Below are positions 6,631-15,547 of a stretch of 64,000 nt of DNA, one piece after another. The stretch's first letter is position 1. Each line of letters opens with the position of its first letter. Source of the stretch: Frankia sp. AgB1.9 (lineage in GTDB: Bacteria > Actinomycetota > Actinomycetes > Frankiales > Frankiaceae); the NCBI RefSeq assembly GCF_016786355.1, contig NZ_JADWYX010000046.1:1-64000 (forward strand), written 5' to 3'. A program made the translations under genes and the position numbers. Below the pieces are notes generated by a model. The model was not told where the DNA came from, searched no databases, and saw nothing but the letters and a program-made list of their open reading frames with translations.

Positions 6631-8229
6631 ATGTCACAGGACGTCGTCGCCGGCGACCGGCGGACTCGGTCCGCCTCGGCGAGCGCCGCCACTGGCCGGC
6701 GGGGAAATCCCTGGTGGGCGCTGGTGAGCGTCGCCCTGGGCGTCATCATGGTCGGCCTGGACGGGACGGTCGTGTCGATCGCGAACCCGCGGATCGCCCA
6801 GGACCTCGGCGCCTCGCTGACCGACCTGCAGTGGATCACCAACTCCTACCTGCTGGCCCTGGCGGCGCTACTGATCTTCGGTGGCAAGCTCGGCGACCGA
6901 TACGGCCGCAAGAGGATCTTCCTGATCGGCGTCGTCGGGTTCGGTCTCACGTCGCTGGCGATCGGCCTGGTCGGCAACATCATCGGGATCATCGTGCTTC
7001 GGGCGCTCCAGGGAGCGTTCGGCGCACTGCTGATGCCGAACACCCTCGCCATCCTGCGCGGCGCCTTCGAGCCCAAGGAGCTGAACCGGGCGATCGGGAT
7101 CTGGACCGGCGCGTCGTCGGTCTCGATCGCCGGCGGCCCGATCCTCGGCGGCCTCCTGGTCGAGCACGTGAGCTGGGAGTCGGTCTTCTACATCAACGTG
7201 CCGATGGGCGCGATCGCGCTGGCCGTGGGCCTGGCGGTGCTCAACGAGTCCCGCAGCGAGAGCGCGCGCCAGCGCCACGACGTTCCCGGCATCGTCACGC
7301 TGTCCGGCGGCCTGTTCGTCGTCATCTTCGGGCTGATCAAGGCGTCCAGCTGGGGCTGGACGGACGCGAAGACGCTCGGCTTCATCCTCGTCGGGCTGGC
7401 GGTGCTGGCGGTGTTCACCGTGATCGAGATGAGAGTGCCCGCTCCGCTGCTGCCGATGCGGCTGTTCGCGAGCCGGTCGATCTCGGTGGGCAGCGCCGTT
7501 CTCATCATCAACTTCTTCGCGCTGTTCGGCGTGCTGTTCTTCGTCACGCTGTTCCTGCAGAACGTCCAGGGCGCCTCGCCGGTCGCGACCGGCGTCCACA
7601 TCCTGCCGCTGACGCTGGCAATGATGATCATGTCGCCGATCGCCGGGCGAGTCACCGAGCGCTTCGGGCCGCGCCCGCCGATGGCGGTCGGTCTCACCCT
7701 GTCCGGGGTCGGGCTGCTCCTGCTCACCAGGCTCCAGGTCGGCTCCGGCTTCGGCGCGCTGTGGCCGTCGCTGCTCATGCTCGGCATCGGGATGGGCCTG
7801 GTCATCACGGCGAGCGCGGAGGCCATCATCAGCAACGCGCCGGTCGACGACGCCGGGGTCGCCGGCGGCCTGCAGACCACGGCGCTGCAGCTGGGCGGGG
7901 TCGTCGGCACGGCGGTGCTGGGCTCGATCCTCAGCAGCCGGGTCGGATCGGTCCTGGTCGACCGGCTGACCGGCGCCGGAGCACCGGGCGAGGTCGCGAA
8001 CCGCCTGACCGGCTCGACCGAGCTCGTCAGCCAGGGAGTCGCGCCGACGGTGACGGGCGCGTCGGACTCGGTGCAGGCCGCCGTGGACGCCGGCAGCCAC
8101 GCGGCCTTCATGACCGGCCTGCACACCTCACTCGTCGTCGCCGGCGTCGCGACCCTCGTCGCCGCGGCGCTGAGCCTGCTGGTCCGCCGAGGAGCCAACA
8201 CCGAAGGCGCCCCGGTCGTCGTGCACTGA
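6631..8229 (+). CDS. MFS drug exporter, DHA2 (14-TM) type
   Basis: A 532-residue integral membrane protein of the EmrB/QacA type. The signature of motif A (GGKLGDRYGRKR) lies in the loop after the second helix, and motif C (GGPILGGLL) in helix 5; the hydrophobic segments fit 14 membrane helices. Such proteins export drugs or metabolites with proton antiport. The ATG at 6631 follows GAAGGG at good distance. The gene lies behind a perfect palindrome and converges with a TetR regulator 29 bases away, the usual arrangement of a regulated efflux pump. Confidence 0.88.
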   Translation: MSQDVVAGDRRTRSASASAATGRRGNPWWALVSVALGVIMVGLDGTVVSIANPRIAQDLGASLTDLQWITNSYLLALAALLIFGGKLGDRYGRKRIFLIGVVGFGLTSLAIGLVGNIIGIIVLRALQGAFGALLMPNTLAILRGAFEPKELNRAIGIWTGASSVSIAGGPILGGLLVEHVSWESVFYINVPMGAIALAVGLAVLNESRSESARQRHDVPGIVTLSGGLFVVIFGLIKASSWGWTDAKTLGFILVGLAVLAVFTVIEMRVPAPLLPMRLFASRSISVGSAVLIINFFALFGVLFFVTLFLQNVQGASPVATGVHILPLTLAMMIMSPIAGRVTERFGPRPPMAVGLTLSGVGLLLLTRLQVGSGFGALWPSLLMLGIGMGLVITASAEAIISNAPVDDAGVAGGLQTTALQLGGVVGTAVLGSILSSRVGSVLVDRLTGAGAPGEVANRLTGSTELVSQGVAPTVTGASDSVQAAVDAGSHAAFMTGLHTSLVVAGVATLVAAALSLLVRRGANTEGAPVVVH

Positions 8230-8258
8230 CGCAGCGAGCGACCGAGGGAGCCCGGGCC

Positions 8259-8915
8259 TCAGGAACGCGATTGCTGGGGGCGTTCGAGGGCCGAGGTGAT
8301 CCAGCGCTGGCAGGTGTCGCGGACGCGGCCCATCTCGGTCAGGCCGGCGTCGGTCAGCAGGGTGGCGGCGACGCCCCGGACCAGGCCCTGCAGCAGCACC
8401 GCCACGGTCTGGGCGTCGAGGTCGGGCCGGATCGAACCGTCGCGCTGGCCTGTCTCGATCAGGCCGGCCCAGCCTTCGAGGCTGCGCCGGTCCGCGTCGA
8501 TCATCCCCTCGACCGAGGCCTCGGTGGGGAAGGTCGCGCCCCACATGACGATCAGCGCCCGGTCGTCGGAGTGCGGGTGCTCGAAGCGCTCCAGGAACCC
8601 GTCGACCGTCGCGCGCACGAGGTCCAGGCCGTGCGCGTCCTCGACGTTGGGCATCCGCTCCCGCAGGGCGGCCCAGGCGGAGTCGTCGATCTGGTTCTGC
8701 GCGCGCCGGGCCAGTCGGGCGACGAGCGCGTCCTTCGAGCCGAAGTGATGGGTCGCCAGCCCACGGCTGGTCCCGGCGCGCTCGCCGATGCTGGCCAGCG
8801 AGGCGCGCTCGACGCCGCGCTCGGCCACGAGGTCGGCGGCGGCGTCGAGGAGGGCCTCCTCGGAGTCGTTGCGCCGTTCGACCTGGGTCCGGCGTCGAGG
8901 AGTGGCTGCGGTCAC
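8259..8915 (-). CDS. TetR-family regulator
   Basis: A 218-residue regulator with an N-terminal TetR helix-turn-helix (EEALLDAAADLVAERGVERASLASIGERAGTSRGLATHHFGSKDALV) and a C-terminal helical ligand domain. The reading frame is open to 9011, but that would overlap the divergent amidohydrolase gene; the GTG at 8915 leaves a 55-base gap with an inverted repeat. It is convergent with the MFS exporter and divergent from two amidohydrolases, so it may control either or both. Confidence 0.85.
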   Translation of the reverse strand: MTAATPRRRTQVERRNDSEEALLDAAADLVAERGVERASLASIGERAGTSRGLATHHFGSKDALVARLARRAQNQIDDSAWAALRERMPNVEDAHGLDLVRATVDGFLERFEHPHSDDRALIVMWGATFPTEASVEGMIDADRRSLEGWAGLIETGQRDGSIRPDLDAQTVAVLLQGLVRGVAATLLTDAGLTEMGRVRDTCQRWITSALERPQQSRS

Positions 8916-8931
8916 GACTTTTAGCCTACTT

Positions 8932-8953
8932 ACTTGATAGACGACCAACAAGT
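8932..8953. promoter_or_regulatory. inverted repeat between TetR and amidohydrolase genes
   Basis: ACTTG and CAAGT arms separated by 12 bases, in an AT-rich strip between divergent starts (8915 minus and 8971 plus). Position and symmetry fit a TetR operator that would repress both genes. The arms are short, so chance is not excluded. Confidence 0.4.
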
Positions 8954-8970
8954 TAGGTACCGTCCGGGCC

Positions 8971-10698
8971 ATGGCCACGTACGACATCGTCATCATGGGC
9001 GGGACCGTCATCGACGGCCTCCGTACCCCTCGCTACAAGGCCGACGTCGGGATCAAGGACGGCGTGATCGCCCAGATCGGCGTGATCGACGCGAGCGAGG
9101 GCGCCGAGGTGGTCGACGCGACGGGCAAGATCGTCGCGCCTGGCATCGTCGACATCCACACCCACTACGACAGCCAGCTGTTCTGGGACCCCTGGTGCAC
9201 CATGTCGGCCTGGCACGGCGTCACGACGGTCGTCCTGGGCAACTGCGGCTTCGGCTTCGCCCCGTGCCGGCCGGAGGACCAGGACCGCACGATGCTCAGC
9301 CTGTCCCGCAACGAGGCTGTGCCGATCAAGACGATGCGGGCCGGGATGCCGTGGGACTGGGTGAGCTATCCCGAGTTCCTCGACAGCGTCGAGCGGACGC
9401 CCAAGGGCGTGAACGTCATGTCGCTCGTCCCGCTCGCGCCGCTTTACACCTACGTCGTCGGCATCGACAAGGCCAAGAAGGACCGGGCCTCCGACGAGGA
9501 GCTCGCGCGGATGTGCGAGCTGCTCGTGGAGGGCATGGAGGCCGGCGGCTGCGGCTGGAGCTCGCAGATCTCGGGCGACCTGAACAACGTCCAGCTCGAC
9601 TACGACGGCTCGCCGATGGTCACCGACATGATGACCGAACGCGAGGTCACCGCGTTCGCGCGGGCGCTGAGGAAGCTCGGGCGGGGGAGCACACAGATCA
9701 CCGGGCAGCTGGAGACCGCGGCGCTGATCGCCCGGGAGAGCGGCCGCCCGATCATCTGGAACGCGCTGGCGCCCACCGGCTCGGTCAACCAGCACGGCGA
9801 GTCCCAGTTCCCGCATCTGGAGACCATCCGGCGGCTGGAGGAGCTGAACGCCGAGGATGGCCTGCGCGTCTTCGCCTCAGCCCAGATCGTCCGGTTCCAG
9901 TCGGAGATCGTGCTGGAGAACTACAACCTCATGGACATCTTCCCGGCCTGGAAGGACGCGGGCCTCGGCACGCTAGAGGAGAAGATCGCCAAGTTCTCCG
10001 ACCCAGAGCGCCGGCCGGCGCTGAAGGCGGCGGTCGACGAGCTGGAAGGCGGTTTCGGCGCCGCCCGCTACCCGATGGCCGAGATCACGGTCAACTGGAT
10101 CACCAGCGACGCGCACGACGCCCTGGCTCTCAAGGAGCGCTACGAGGGCTTCACCCTCGGCGAGATCGCCGAACGCGAGAACAAGCACCTGGTCGACGTC
10201 CTGCTCGACATCGCCGTCGCCGGCGACCTCAACGTCGGCTTCGGCACCACCATGATCGACATGGACACCCAGGCGGTGCGGGAGGTGGCCTCCTGCTCGG
10301 TCGCGCTCCCCGGGATCAGCGACGGCGGCGCCCACACCAAGTTCGTGACCACCGCCCGGTTCGGGACGGAGCTGCTCGCCCACTGGGTCCGCGACCACGA
10401 GGTCATGTCGCTGGAGGAGGCGCACTGGCGCCTGTCCGCCTACCCGGCGATGGCGATGGGCCTGCGGGACCGCGGCTCGCTCGCGGAGGGGAAGCCCGCC
10501 GACGTCATCGTCTACGACCTCGACCGTCTCGAGGCGCTGCCCCAGGAGCGCCTGTTCGACTACCCGGCGGACGAGTGGCGGCTCGTGCAGAAGGCCGTCG
10601 GCTACGACCGGATCATCGTCAACGGCAGGACCACCTTCGTCGACGGCGTCTGCACGGACGCGACCCCCGGCAAGCTGCTGCGCCACGGCAGGGCATAG
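8971..10698 (+). CDS. N-acyl-D-amino-acid deacylase-like amidohydrolase
   Basis: A 575-residue member of the amidohydrolase superfamily, D-aminoacylase branch. The N-terminal beta domain is followed by the metal motif GIVDIHTHYDSQ (H63, H65, D67) and GNCGFGFAP with a cysteine that bridges metals in D-aminoacylases. GGAHTKF near residue 452 is the likely C-terminal metal/aspartate region. The length is slightly above D-aminoacylases (about 480-500), and relatives occur in xenobiotic and steroid catabolic clusters of actinobacteria. The ATG at 8971 is well placed. It is followed by a second amidohydrolase 20 bases downstream, suggesting an operon. Confidence 0.82.
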   Translation: MATYDIVIMGGTVIDGLRTPRYKADVGIKDGVIAQIGVIDASEGAEVVDATGKIVAPGIVDIHTHYDSQLFWDPWCTMSAWHGVTTVVLGNCGFGFAPCRPEDQDRTMLSLSRNEAVPIKTMRAGMPWDWVSYPEFLDSVERTPKGVNVMSLVPLAPLYTYVVGIDKAKKDRASDEELARMCELLVEGMEAGGCGWSSQISGDLNNVQLDYDGSPMVTDMMTEREVTAFARALRKLGRGSTQITGQLETAALIARESGRPIIWNALAPTGSVNQHGESQFPHLETIRRLEELNAEDGLRVFASAQIVRFQSEIVLENYNLMDIFPAWKDAGLGTLEEKIAKFSDPERRPALKAAVDELEGGFGAARYPMAEITVNWITSDAHDALALKERYEGFTLGEIAERENKHLVDVLLDIAVAGDLNVGFGTTMIDMDTQAVREVASCSVALPGISDGGAHTKFVTTARFGTELLAHWVRDHEVMSLEEAHWRLSAYPAMAMGLRDRGSLAEGKPADVIVYDLDRLEALPQERLFDYPADEWRLVQKAVGYDRIIVNGRTTFVDGVCTDATPGKLLRHGRA

Positions 10699-10718
10699 CG
10701 CCCAGTGAGGATCACCTG

Positions 10719-11936
10719 ATGACCGAGACCGGTGCGACCGCCCCGAAGCTGTTCGACGCGGACAACCACTACTGGGAGACGAGCGACGCCTTCACCCGCC
10801 ACCGCGACCCGAAGTTCGCCGACCGCGGCGTGCAGGTCAAGGAGGTGGACGGGGTGCTGCGCTATCTGGTCGACGGCCAGCAGACCGAATGGCTCCCCGG
10901 CCCCGCCGACGTGCACCCGCGCCCGCTGCCCGGCGCGTTCCTGGACTACTTCAAGGGCGGGACCAGCCGCGACGTGTTCCTCTCGGGCTTCACCGAGCAG
11001 GCGGCGGACCATCCGGACTGGTACGAGCGCGAGGCCCGCCTCAAGGTGATGGACTCCCAGGGCCTCGACGCGACCTGGCTGTTCCCCTCGCAGGGCGTGG
11101 TGATCGAGCCGCTGCTGCACACCGACATCGAGGCCGCGATCGAGTGCTACCGGGCCTTCAACCGGTGGCTCGACGAACAGTGGGGCTTCGCCTACCAGGA
11201 CCGGATCTTCGGCGTCCCCTTCATCACCATGTGCGACCCGGACGAGACCGTCCGGGAGCTCCGCTGGTGCCTCGACCAGGGCGCCCGCGTCGTGAACATC
11301 CGCCACGGGGCCGCGGTGACCCGGTCCGGCAACCGGTCGCCCGCCGACCCGATGTTCGACGGTTTCTGGGGCCTGGCGGCCGAGGCCGGGGTCGTCGTAG
11401 CCACGCACGACGGCCAGGACGAGACGTACACGCCGGTGACGAACCTGATGGCCTCGGTGTGGGGGGAGGCCCACATGACGGGCATCGCGCCCGGCGACAC
11501 CGCGCACCTCGGCCAGTCCTCGACCTTCTCGGGCCTCATGAAGCACCGGACGGTCCACGACTTCGCTTACGTCCTCGTCGCCCACCGGCTCTTCGAGCGG
11601 TTCCCCGCGCTGAAGGTCGCCTACATCGAGAACGGCTGCGCCTGGGTGCCGTCGCTGCTGCTCTCCCTAGACTACCTGGGGCACGGCGAGGCGTTCAAGA
11701 CGAGCCCCCGCGACCAGTTCATCGAGCACTGCTGGGTGGCGCCCTTCGTCGAGGAGGACGTGCGCGACCTGTCCCGCTACCTCCCCGTCGAGCGGATCCT
11801 CTTCGGCTCCGACTGGCCGCACGGGGAGGGGTTTCCCACCCCGAAGCACTTCCTGGCCAACGTCGCCGGCTTCACCCCGGCCGAGCAGCAGCGCATCCTT
11901 TACGACAACGCGCGGGAGCTCACCTTCCCGCGCTGA
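10719..11936 (+). CDS. amidohydrolase family 2 protein (COG2159 type)
   Basis: A 405-residue metal-dependent hydrolase of the ACMSD/gamma-resorcylate-decarboxylase branch: N-terminal KLFDADNHYWE replaces the usual D-x-H motif, histidines occur at VVATHDG, and FGSDWPHGEG near residue 365 supplies the C-terminal aspartate. Members hydrolyse or decarboxylate aromatic and other organic acids. The ATG at 10719 has GTGAGG 8 bases upstream, and the gene is 20 bases behind the first amidohydrolase, so the two are probably co-transcribed and act in one pathway. Confidence 0.82.
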   Translation: MTETGATAPKLFDADNHYWETSDAFTRHRDPKFADRGVQVKEVDGVLRYLVDGQQTEWLPGPADVHPRPLPGAFLDYFKGGTSRDVFLSGFTEQAADHPDWYEREARLKVMDSQGLDATWLFPSQGVVIEPLLHTDIEAAIECYRAFNRWLDEQWGFAYQDRIFGVPFITMCDPDETVRELRWCLDQGARVVNIRHGAAVTRSGNRSPADPMFDGFWGLAAEAGVVVATHDGQDETYTPVTNLMASVWGEAHMTGIAPGDTAHLGQSSTFSGLMKHRTVHDFAYVLVAHRLFERFPALKVAYIENGCAWVPSLLLSLDYLGHGEAFKTSPRDQFIEHCWVAPFVEEDVRDLSRYLPVERILFGSDWPHGEGFPTPKHFLANVAGFTPAEQQRILYDNARELTFPR

Positions 11937-12008
11937 GGGCCGGTCGCCGGCCTGCCCCGCCACGCGGCCGCGCCCATCAGCCGGGGCCGCGTGGCCGGGC
12001 AGCGCGCC

Positions 12009-13034
12009 TCAGTGGGCGTCGGCCACCGGCGGTCGCGCGAGCAGCGCCGCCAGCGGCACCGCGGTGTCGCCGCGCGTCTGGCGCAGCCGGGAGCCGAGGC
12101 CGTGGGTGAGCTCGGCCGACGTGCCCAGCAGCGCGTCGAGGGCGAGCACGCGGCTGTGGAAGTGGTGGTGGCTGTGCTCGCTGGTGAAGCCGATGCCACC
12201 GAGCACCTGCAGGGCCCGCTCGCAGACGAGCCGCCCGTTGCGCCCGGCGAGCGCCTTGACGATCTCGTCGTGGTGCGGGGGAGCGGCCTCGTCGAGGCTG
12301 ATCGCCTGCGCGGTGACGCTCGCCAGCGCGGCGGCGTCCGTGGCGGCGGCCGCCAGCAGGTGGCGGACGGCCTGGAACGTCCCGATGGGCCGGCCGAACT
12401 GCTCGCGGGTGCCGGCGTAGGCGGCCGCGTCGGCCAGCGCCGTCTCCGCCGCGCCGAGGATCTCGCAGGCGAGCGCCACCCGGCCTAGGAACAGGCTCCT
12501 GGCCCGGGCGGTCGCGGCCGTGCTCTCGTCCAGCGTGACCACGACCGTGGCCTCGTCGGGGTCGAGCTCGTGGACGGCGAGCCGGCCGGCGATGGCGACG
12601 GGCCGCAGGGTGACGTCGGCGGCCGCGAGGACGACGGCGCCGCCGCCTGGCCGGTCGACGAGCAGGTGCTTGCCCGTCACGTCGCCGAGGACGACGTGGC
12701 GCGGGCCGTTACGCCCCGAGCGACGGGTGACGGTGGCGATCACCGTGCCGGCGGCCAGGCCGGTCGCGGGGCGTAGCGGCTCCGCGAGCAGCGCGCCGAG
12801 CGCGGTCGAGCTGGCCAGCTCCCGGCCCTGGGCGCGGAAGAGAGTGAAGACGGCCGCGCGGGTCTCGGGGTCCGCCAGGTCGGTGAGCAGGTCCCACCAG
12901 CCGAGCGTGTCCAGCGGGTCCTCCCGGCGCCCTGCCGCCGGGTCGTCCTCCCCCGGGGCGCGCAGCGCGAGGCACGCCGCCGCCAGGAAGGCGTCCTCGT
13001 CGGTGCGCGCGGGGCCGGTCGTGGTGCTCGTCAT
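12009..13034 (-). CDS. acyl-CoA dehydrogenase subunit (short form)
   Basis: A 341-residue acyl-CoA dehydrogenase-like protein. The C-terminal helical domain is clear (SLFLGRVALACEILGAAETALADAAAYAGTREQFGRPIGTFQAVRHLLA, then ALQVLGGIGFTSEHSHHHFHSR); the N-terminal domain is short and divergent. In actinobacteria such short proteins form heteromers with a full-length acyl-CoA dehydrogenase, as in sterol side-chain degradation. Its ATG at 13034 overlaps the stop of the full-length dehydrogenase as ATGA, which supports a two-subunit enzyme. Last gene of the operon that starts with the OYE reductases. Confidence 0.85.
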   Translation of the reverse strand: MTSTTTGPARTDEDAFLAAACLALRAPGEDDPAAGRREDPLDTLGWWDLLTDLADPETRAAVFTLFRAQGRELASSTALGALLAEPLRPATGLAAGTVIATVTRRSGRNGPRHVVLGDVTGKHLLVDRPGGGAVVLAAADVTLRPVAIAGRLAVHELDPDEATVVVTLDESTAATARARSLFLGRVALACEILGAAETALADAAAYAGTREQFGRPIGTFQAVRHLLAAAATDAAALASVTAQAISLDEAAPPHHDEIVKALAGRNGRLVCERALQVLGGIGFTSEHSHHHFHSRVLALDALLGTSAELTHGLGSRLRQTRGDTAVPLAALLARPPVADAH

Positions 13035-14260
13035 GGGAGCCGCAGGATCTGCTTGGCGATCGTGTCGAGCTGCATCTGCTGGGAGCCCCCGTAGACGGTG
13101 ACGATCCGCGAGAACAGGTAGTCCTGGCGGGCCACCGCGACCTCGTCGTCCTGCATGCCGATGGCCAGGTCGGGGTCGGCCGCGAGCATCCAGTCGCCGA
13201 CCGAACGCTCGCTGGCGCACAGCAGGAGCTTCACGAACGCGGCGCGCGGGCCGAGCGTCCTGCCTGCGGCGTGCGCGAGCAGCCCGTCGAAGCTGGTGGC
13301 CCGCACGGCCGCCAGGTCGAGGACGGCCGCGCCGAGCGCGCCGTCGAACGCCGCCGCGCCGGGCCCGACCTGGTCCAGGTGCTCCTGGAGCCGCCGCTGG
13401 AAGAAGCAGTGCTTGAACCAGGCCAGCGTCCCGCGCTCGCTGCTGAGGATGTGCATCGCCACGGCCCAGCCGCCGCCCGGCGTGCCGACGATCCGGCCGG
13501 CCGGGACGTGCACGTCGTCGAAGGTGACCTCGGCCAGCTCGTCGGTGCCGTTCGCCTGCTCGATCACCCGGACCTCGACCCCGGGGGAGCGCAGGTCGAC
13601 TGCGAACGCGGTCAGCCCGCGGTGGCGCTCGGCCGGCGTCCCGGTCCGGGCCAGCACCAGGCACCAGGTGGCGTAACGGGCCCAGCTCGTCCAGATCTTG
13701 CGGCCCGTGATCAGGTAGCCGCCCTCGGCGGGGACCGCCCGGGTCCGCAGGCTCGCCAGGTCGGAGCCGGCCTCGGGCTCGGAGAAGCCCTGCGACCAGG
13801 TCTCGTCGCCGCGCAGGAACCGGGGCAGCACCTCGGCGACGAACGCGGGCTCGCCCAGCGCCGCGAGCGTCGGCGCCAGGATCTCCAGGTGCTCGAACAG
13901 CGCCATCGTCGGCAGGCCGGCCCGCGCGAGCACGTCCCACAGCGCGGCCCGGTGCTGGATGCCGCCGCCGAGGCCGCCCAGCTCGACCGGCCACCCGTAG
14001 CGGGACCAGCCCTCGTCGAAGAGCACCCGCATGAGCGCGGACGTCGCGGCGACCCGGTCGGCGTACTCGGCGATCGGCCGGGCCGCGACGCGCAGCTCCG
14101 CCGGGCCGGCGGCCGCCCATTCCTCGAAGGCGGCCGCGAACCCGAGCGGATCGGCACGCGGATCACCGGCACCGGGCGCGGCCGGGCGTGGATCGCCGTC
14201 AGGCGACACGTCATCGCCCTGACCCGGGGTGAAGTGCAACATTGACGTCAATATAGACAT
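13031..14260 (-). CDS. acyl-CoA dehydrogenase
   Basis: A 409-residue acyl-CoA dehydrogenase: N-terminal helices, the FAD-binding strand region (GFSEPEAGSDLASLRTRA, then ITGRKIWTSWARYATWCLVLART), and the C-terminal helices ending YGGSQQMQLDTIAKQILRLP. It oxidises an acyl-CoA with FAD; the substrate is unknown. The start is uncertain: ATG at 14260, ATG at 14242 or GTG at 14209, none with a good ribosome binding site. The frame is open without any stop back into the preceding OYE gene, so a fusion protein is also possible. A 12-base palindrome overlaps the proposed start. Confidence 0.8.
   Translation of the reverse strand: MSILTSMLHFTPGQGDDVSPDGDPRPAAPGAGDPRADPLGFAAAFEEWAAAGPAELRVAARPIAEYADRVAATSALMRVLFDEGWSRYGWPVELGGLGGGIQHRAALWDVLARAGLPTMALFEHLEILAPTLAALGEPAFVAEVLPRFLRGDETWSQGFSEPEAGSDLASLRTRAVPAEGGYLITGRKIWTSWARYATWCLVLARTGTPAERHRGLTAFAVDLRSPGVEVRVIEQANGTDELAEVTFDDVHVPAGRIVGTPGGGWAVAMHILSSERGTLAWFKHCFFQRRLQEHLDQVGPGAAAFDGALGAAVLDLAAVRATSFDGLLAHAAGRTLGPRAAFVKLLLCASERSVGDWMLAADPDLAIGMQDDEVAVARQDYLFSRIVTVYGGSQQMQLDTIAKQILRLP
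14241..14252. promoter_or_regulatory. palindrome ATTGACGTCAAT at the dehydrogenase start
   Basis: A perfect 12-base palindrome in an AT-rich patch of about 40 bases between the OYE and acyl-CoA dehydrogenase regions. It overlaps the possible start codons. It could be an operator of an internal promoter; TTGACG within it also resembles a -35 box. Confidence 0.4.
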
Positions 14261-15547
14261 TGGGTTCTGATCACGCAATCCGGACGGCGGCTGGCCGGGC
14301 GCGAAACGCCTGGCCGGCCGCCGTCGCGGCGCGCGCGGGCGGCCCGGGGCCGGCGGCCCGCCCGGCCCGCCGCCGCCGCCCACCCCCCGCGGGCCGCGCC
14401 GGCGCGGCGCCGGCAGCGCGACGGCCTCCCGGCCGGTGCGCGGGTTCTCGATACAGCCGAGCCAGCGGTTCAGGCCCATCCGCCCGACGCACTCCTGGTT
14501 GCACGACAGGCAGGTGCGGATCTCGGTGGCGTGCCCGGCGCGGGCCTTCGCGACGAAGTCGGCGTCGGCGATCTGGCCGCGCACGATGCCGATCAGGTCG
14601 GCCTGGCCGGCGGCGAGCGCCCGGTCGGCCTGCAGCGGGTCCTTGAACCGGCCGACGCCGACCACCGGCAGGTTCACCGCGGCCCGGATCGCGCTCGGGA
14701 TGAACATCGCGTAGCCCGGCGGCACCTGCATGCTCGCCTCGATCATGTACAGCGTGGCGGTGGCGACGCCGATCGAGGTGTTGATGTAGTCGACCTTGCC
14801 GGACGCCTCGACCATCGTCGCGATCGCCACCGCGTCCTCGATGGTGGTACCGCCCTCGATCAGCTCATCGCCGCAGATCCGGACCCCGAGGGCCAGCTCG
14901 GGCCCGATCGCGGCGCGCACCGCGTCGACGATCTCCAGCAGCAGCCTGGCCCGGTTGGCCAGCGAGCCGCCGTACTCGTCGGTCCGCCGGTTGGTCGCGG
15001 GGGAGAGGAACCCGCGCACGATCGACGAGTGCGAGCACTGCAGCTCGATCCCGTCGAACCCGCCGGCCGCGCAGTGCTCGGCGACCTGCCCGTAGCCCGC
15101 GACGACCTCGCGGATCTCGTGCGGCTCCAGTGCCTTGGGGACCTCGCGGAACAGCGGGTCGGGCACCGGGCTCGGCGCCCAGACCGGCTGGCGGGAGAAC
15201 ATCGACGACGCCTGGCCGCCGTTGTGGTTGATCTGGGCGAGGATCGGCGTGCCGTGTGCGTGGACCGCCTCGGTGATCCGCCGGTAGCCGGGGATCACGG
15301 CCGGGTTGAAGCCGTGGATGAGCTTCTCGTACGGCCAGTCGGTCGGGTGGGTCGAGTGCTCCTCGGTGATGATCAGCCCGGCGCCGCCGGCCGCGCGGGC
15401 CGCGTAGTAGGCGGCGTGCTGCTCGGTCGGCAGCCCGTCGGCGGCGTAGTTCGTCAGGTGGGCCGAGAAGACCACCCGGTTGCGGACCGTCAGGGGCCCG
15501 ATCCGCAGCGGGCTGAACAGATACTGGTACCGCGAGGTCGCGCTCAT
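14261..15547 (-). CDS. mycofactocin-coupled OYE-family reductase 2, C-terminally truncated
   Basis: An FMN-dependent old-yellow-enzyme barrel of about 390 residues (FSPLRIGPLTVRNRVVFSAHL, then QINHNGGQASSMFSRQPVWAPS, SHSSIVRGFLSPATNRR) and the iron-sulfur motif region CLSCNQECVGRMG. It closely resembles the family described as mycofactocin system FadH/OYE oxidoreductase 2. That family also has a C-terminal Rossmann domain of about 250 residues; here only a low-complexity glycine/proline/arginine stretch with a GGGGGPGG vestige follows, and the frame then enters the acyl-CoA dehydrogenase without a stop. I set the end at the dehydrogenase start. The ATG at 15547 overlaps the upstream stop as ATGA. 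Confidence 0.75.

Noticed and set aside
6564..8924. 786-codon plus-strand frame across the MFS gene
   Set aside because: Composition is that of a GC-rich shadow, and the real transporter has clear membrane segments in another frame.
8934..10700. Long plus-strand reading frame offset from the D-aminoacylase gene
   Set aside because: Its sequence is arginine/glycine-rich and without family features; it is the third-position shadow of the amidohydrolase gene.
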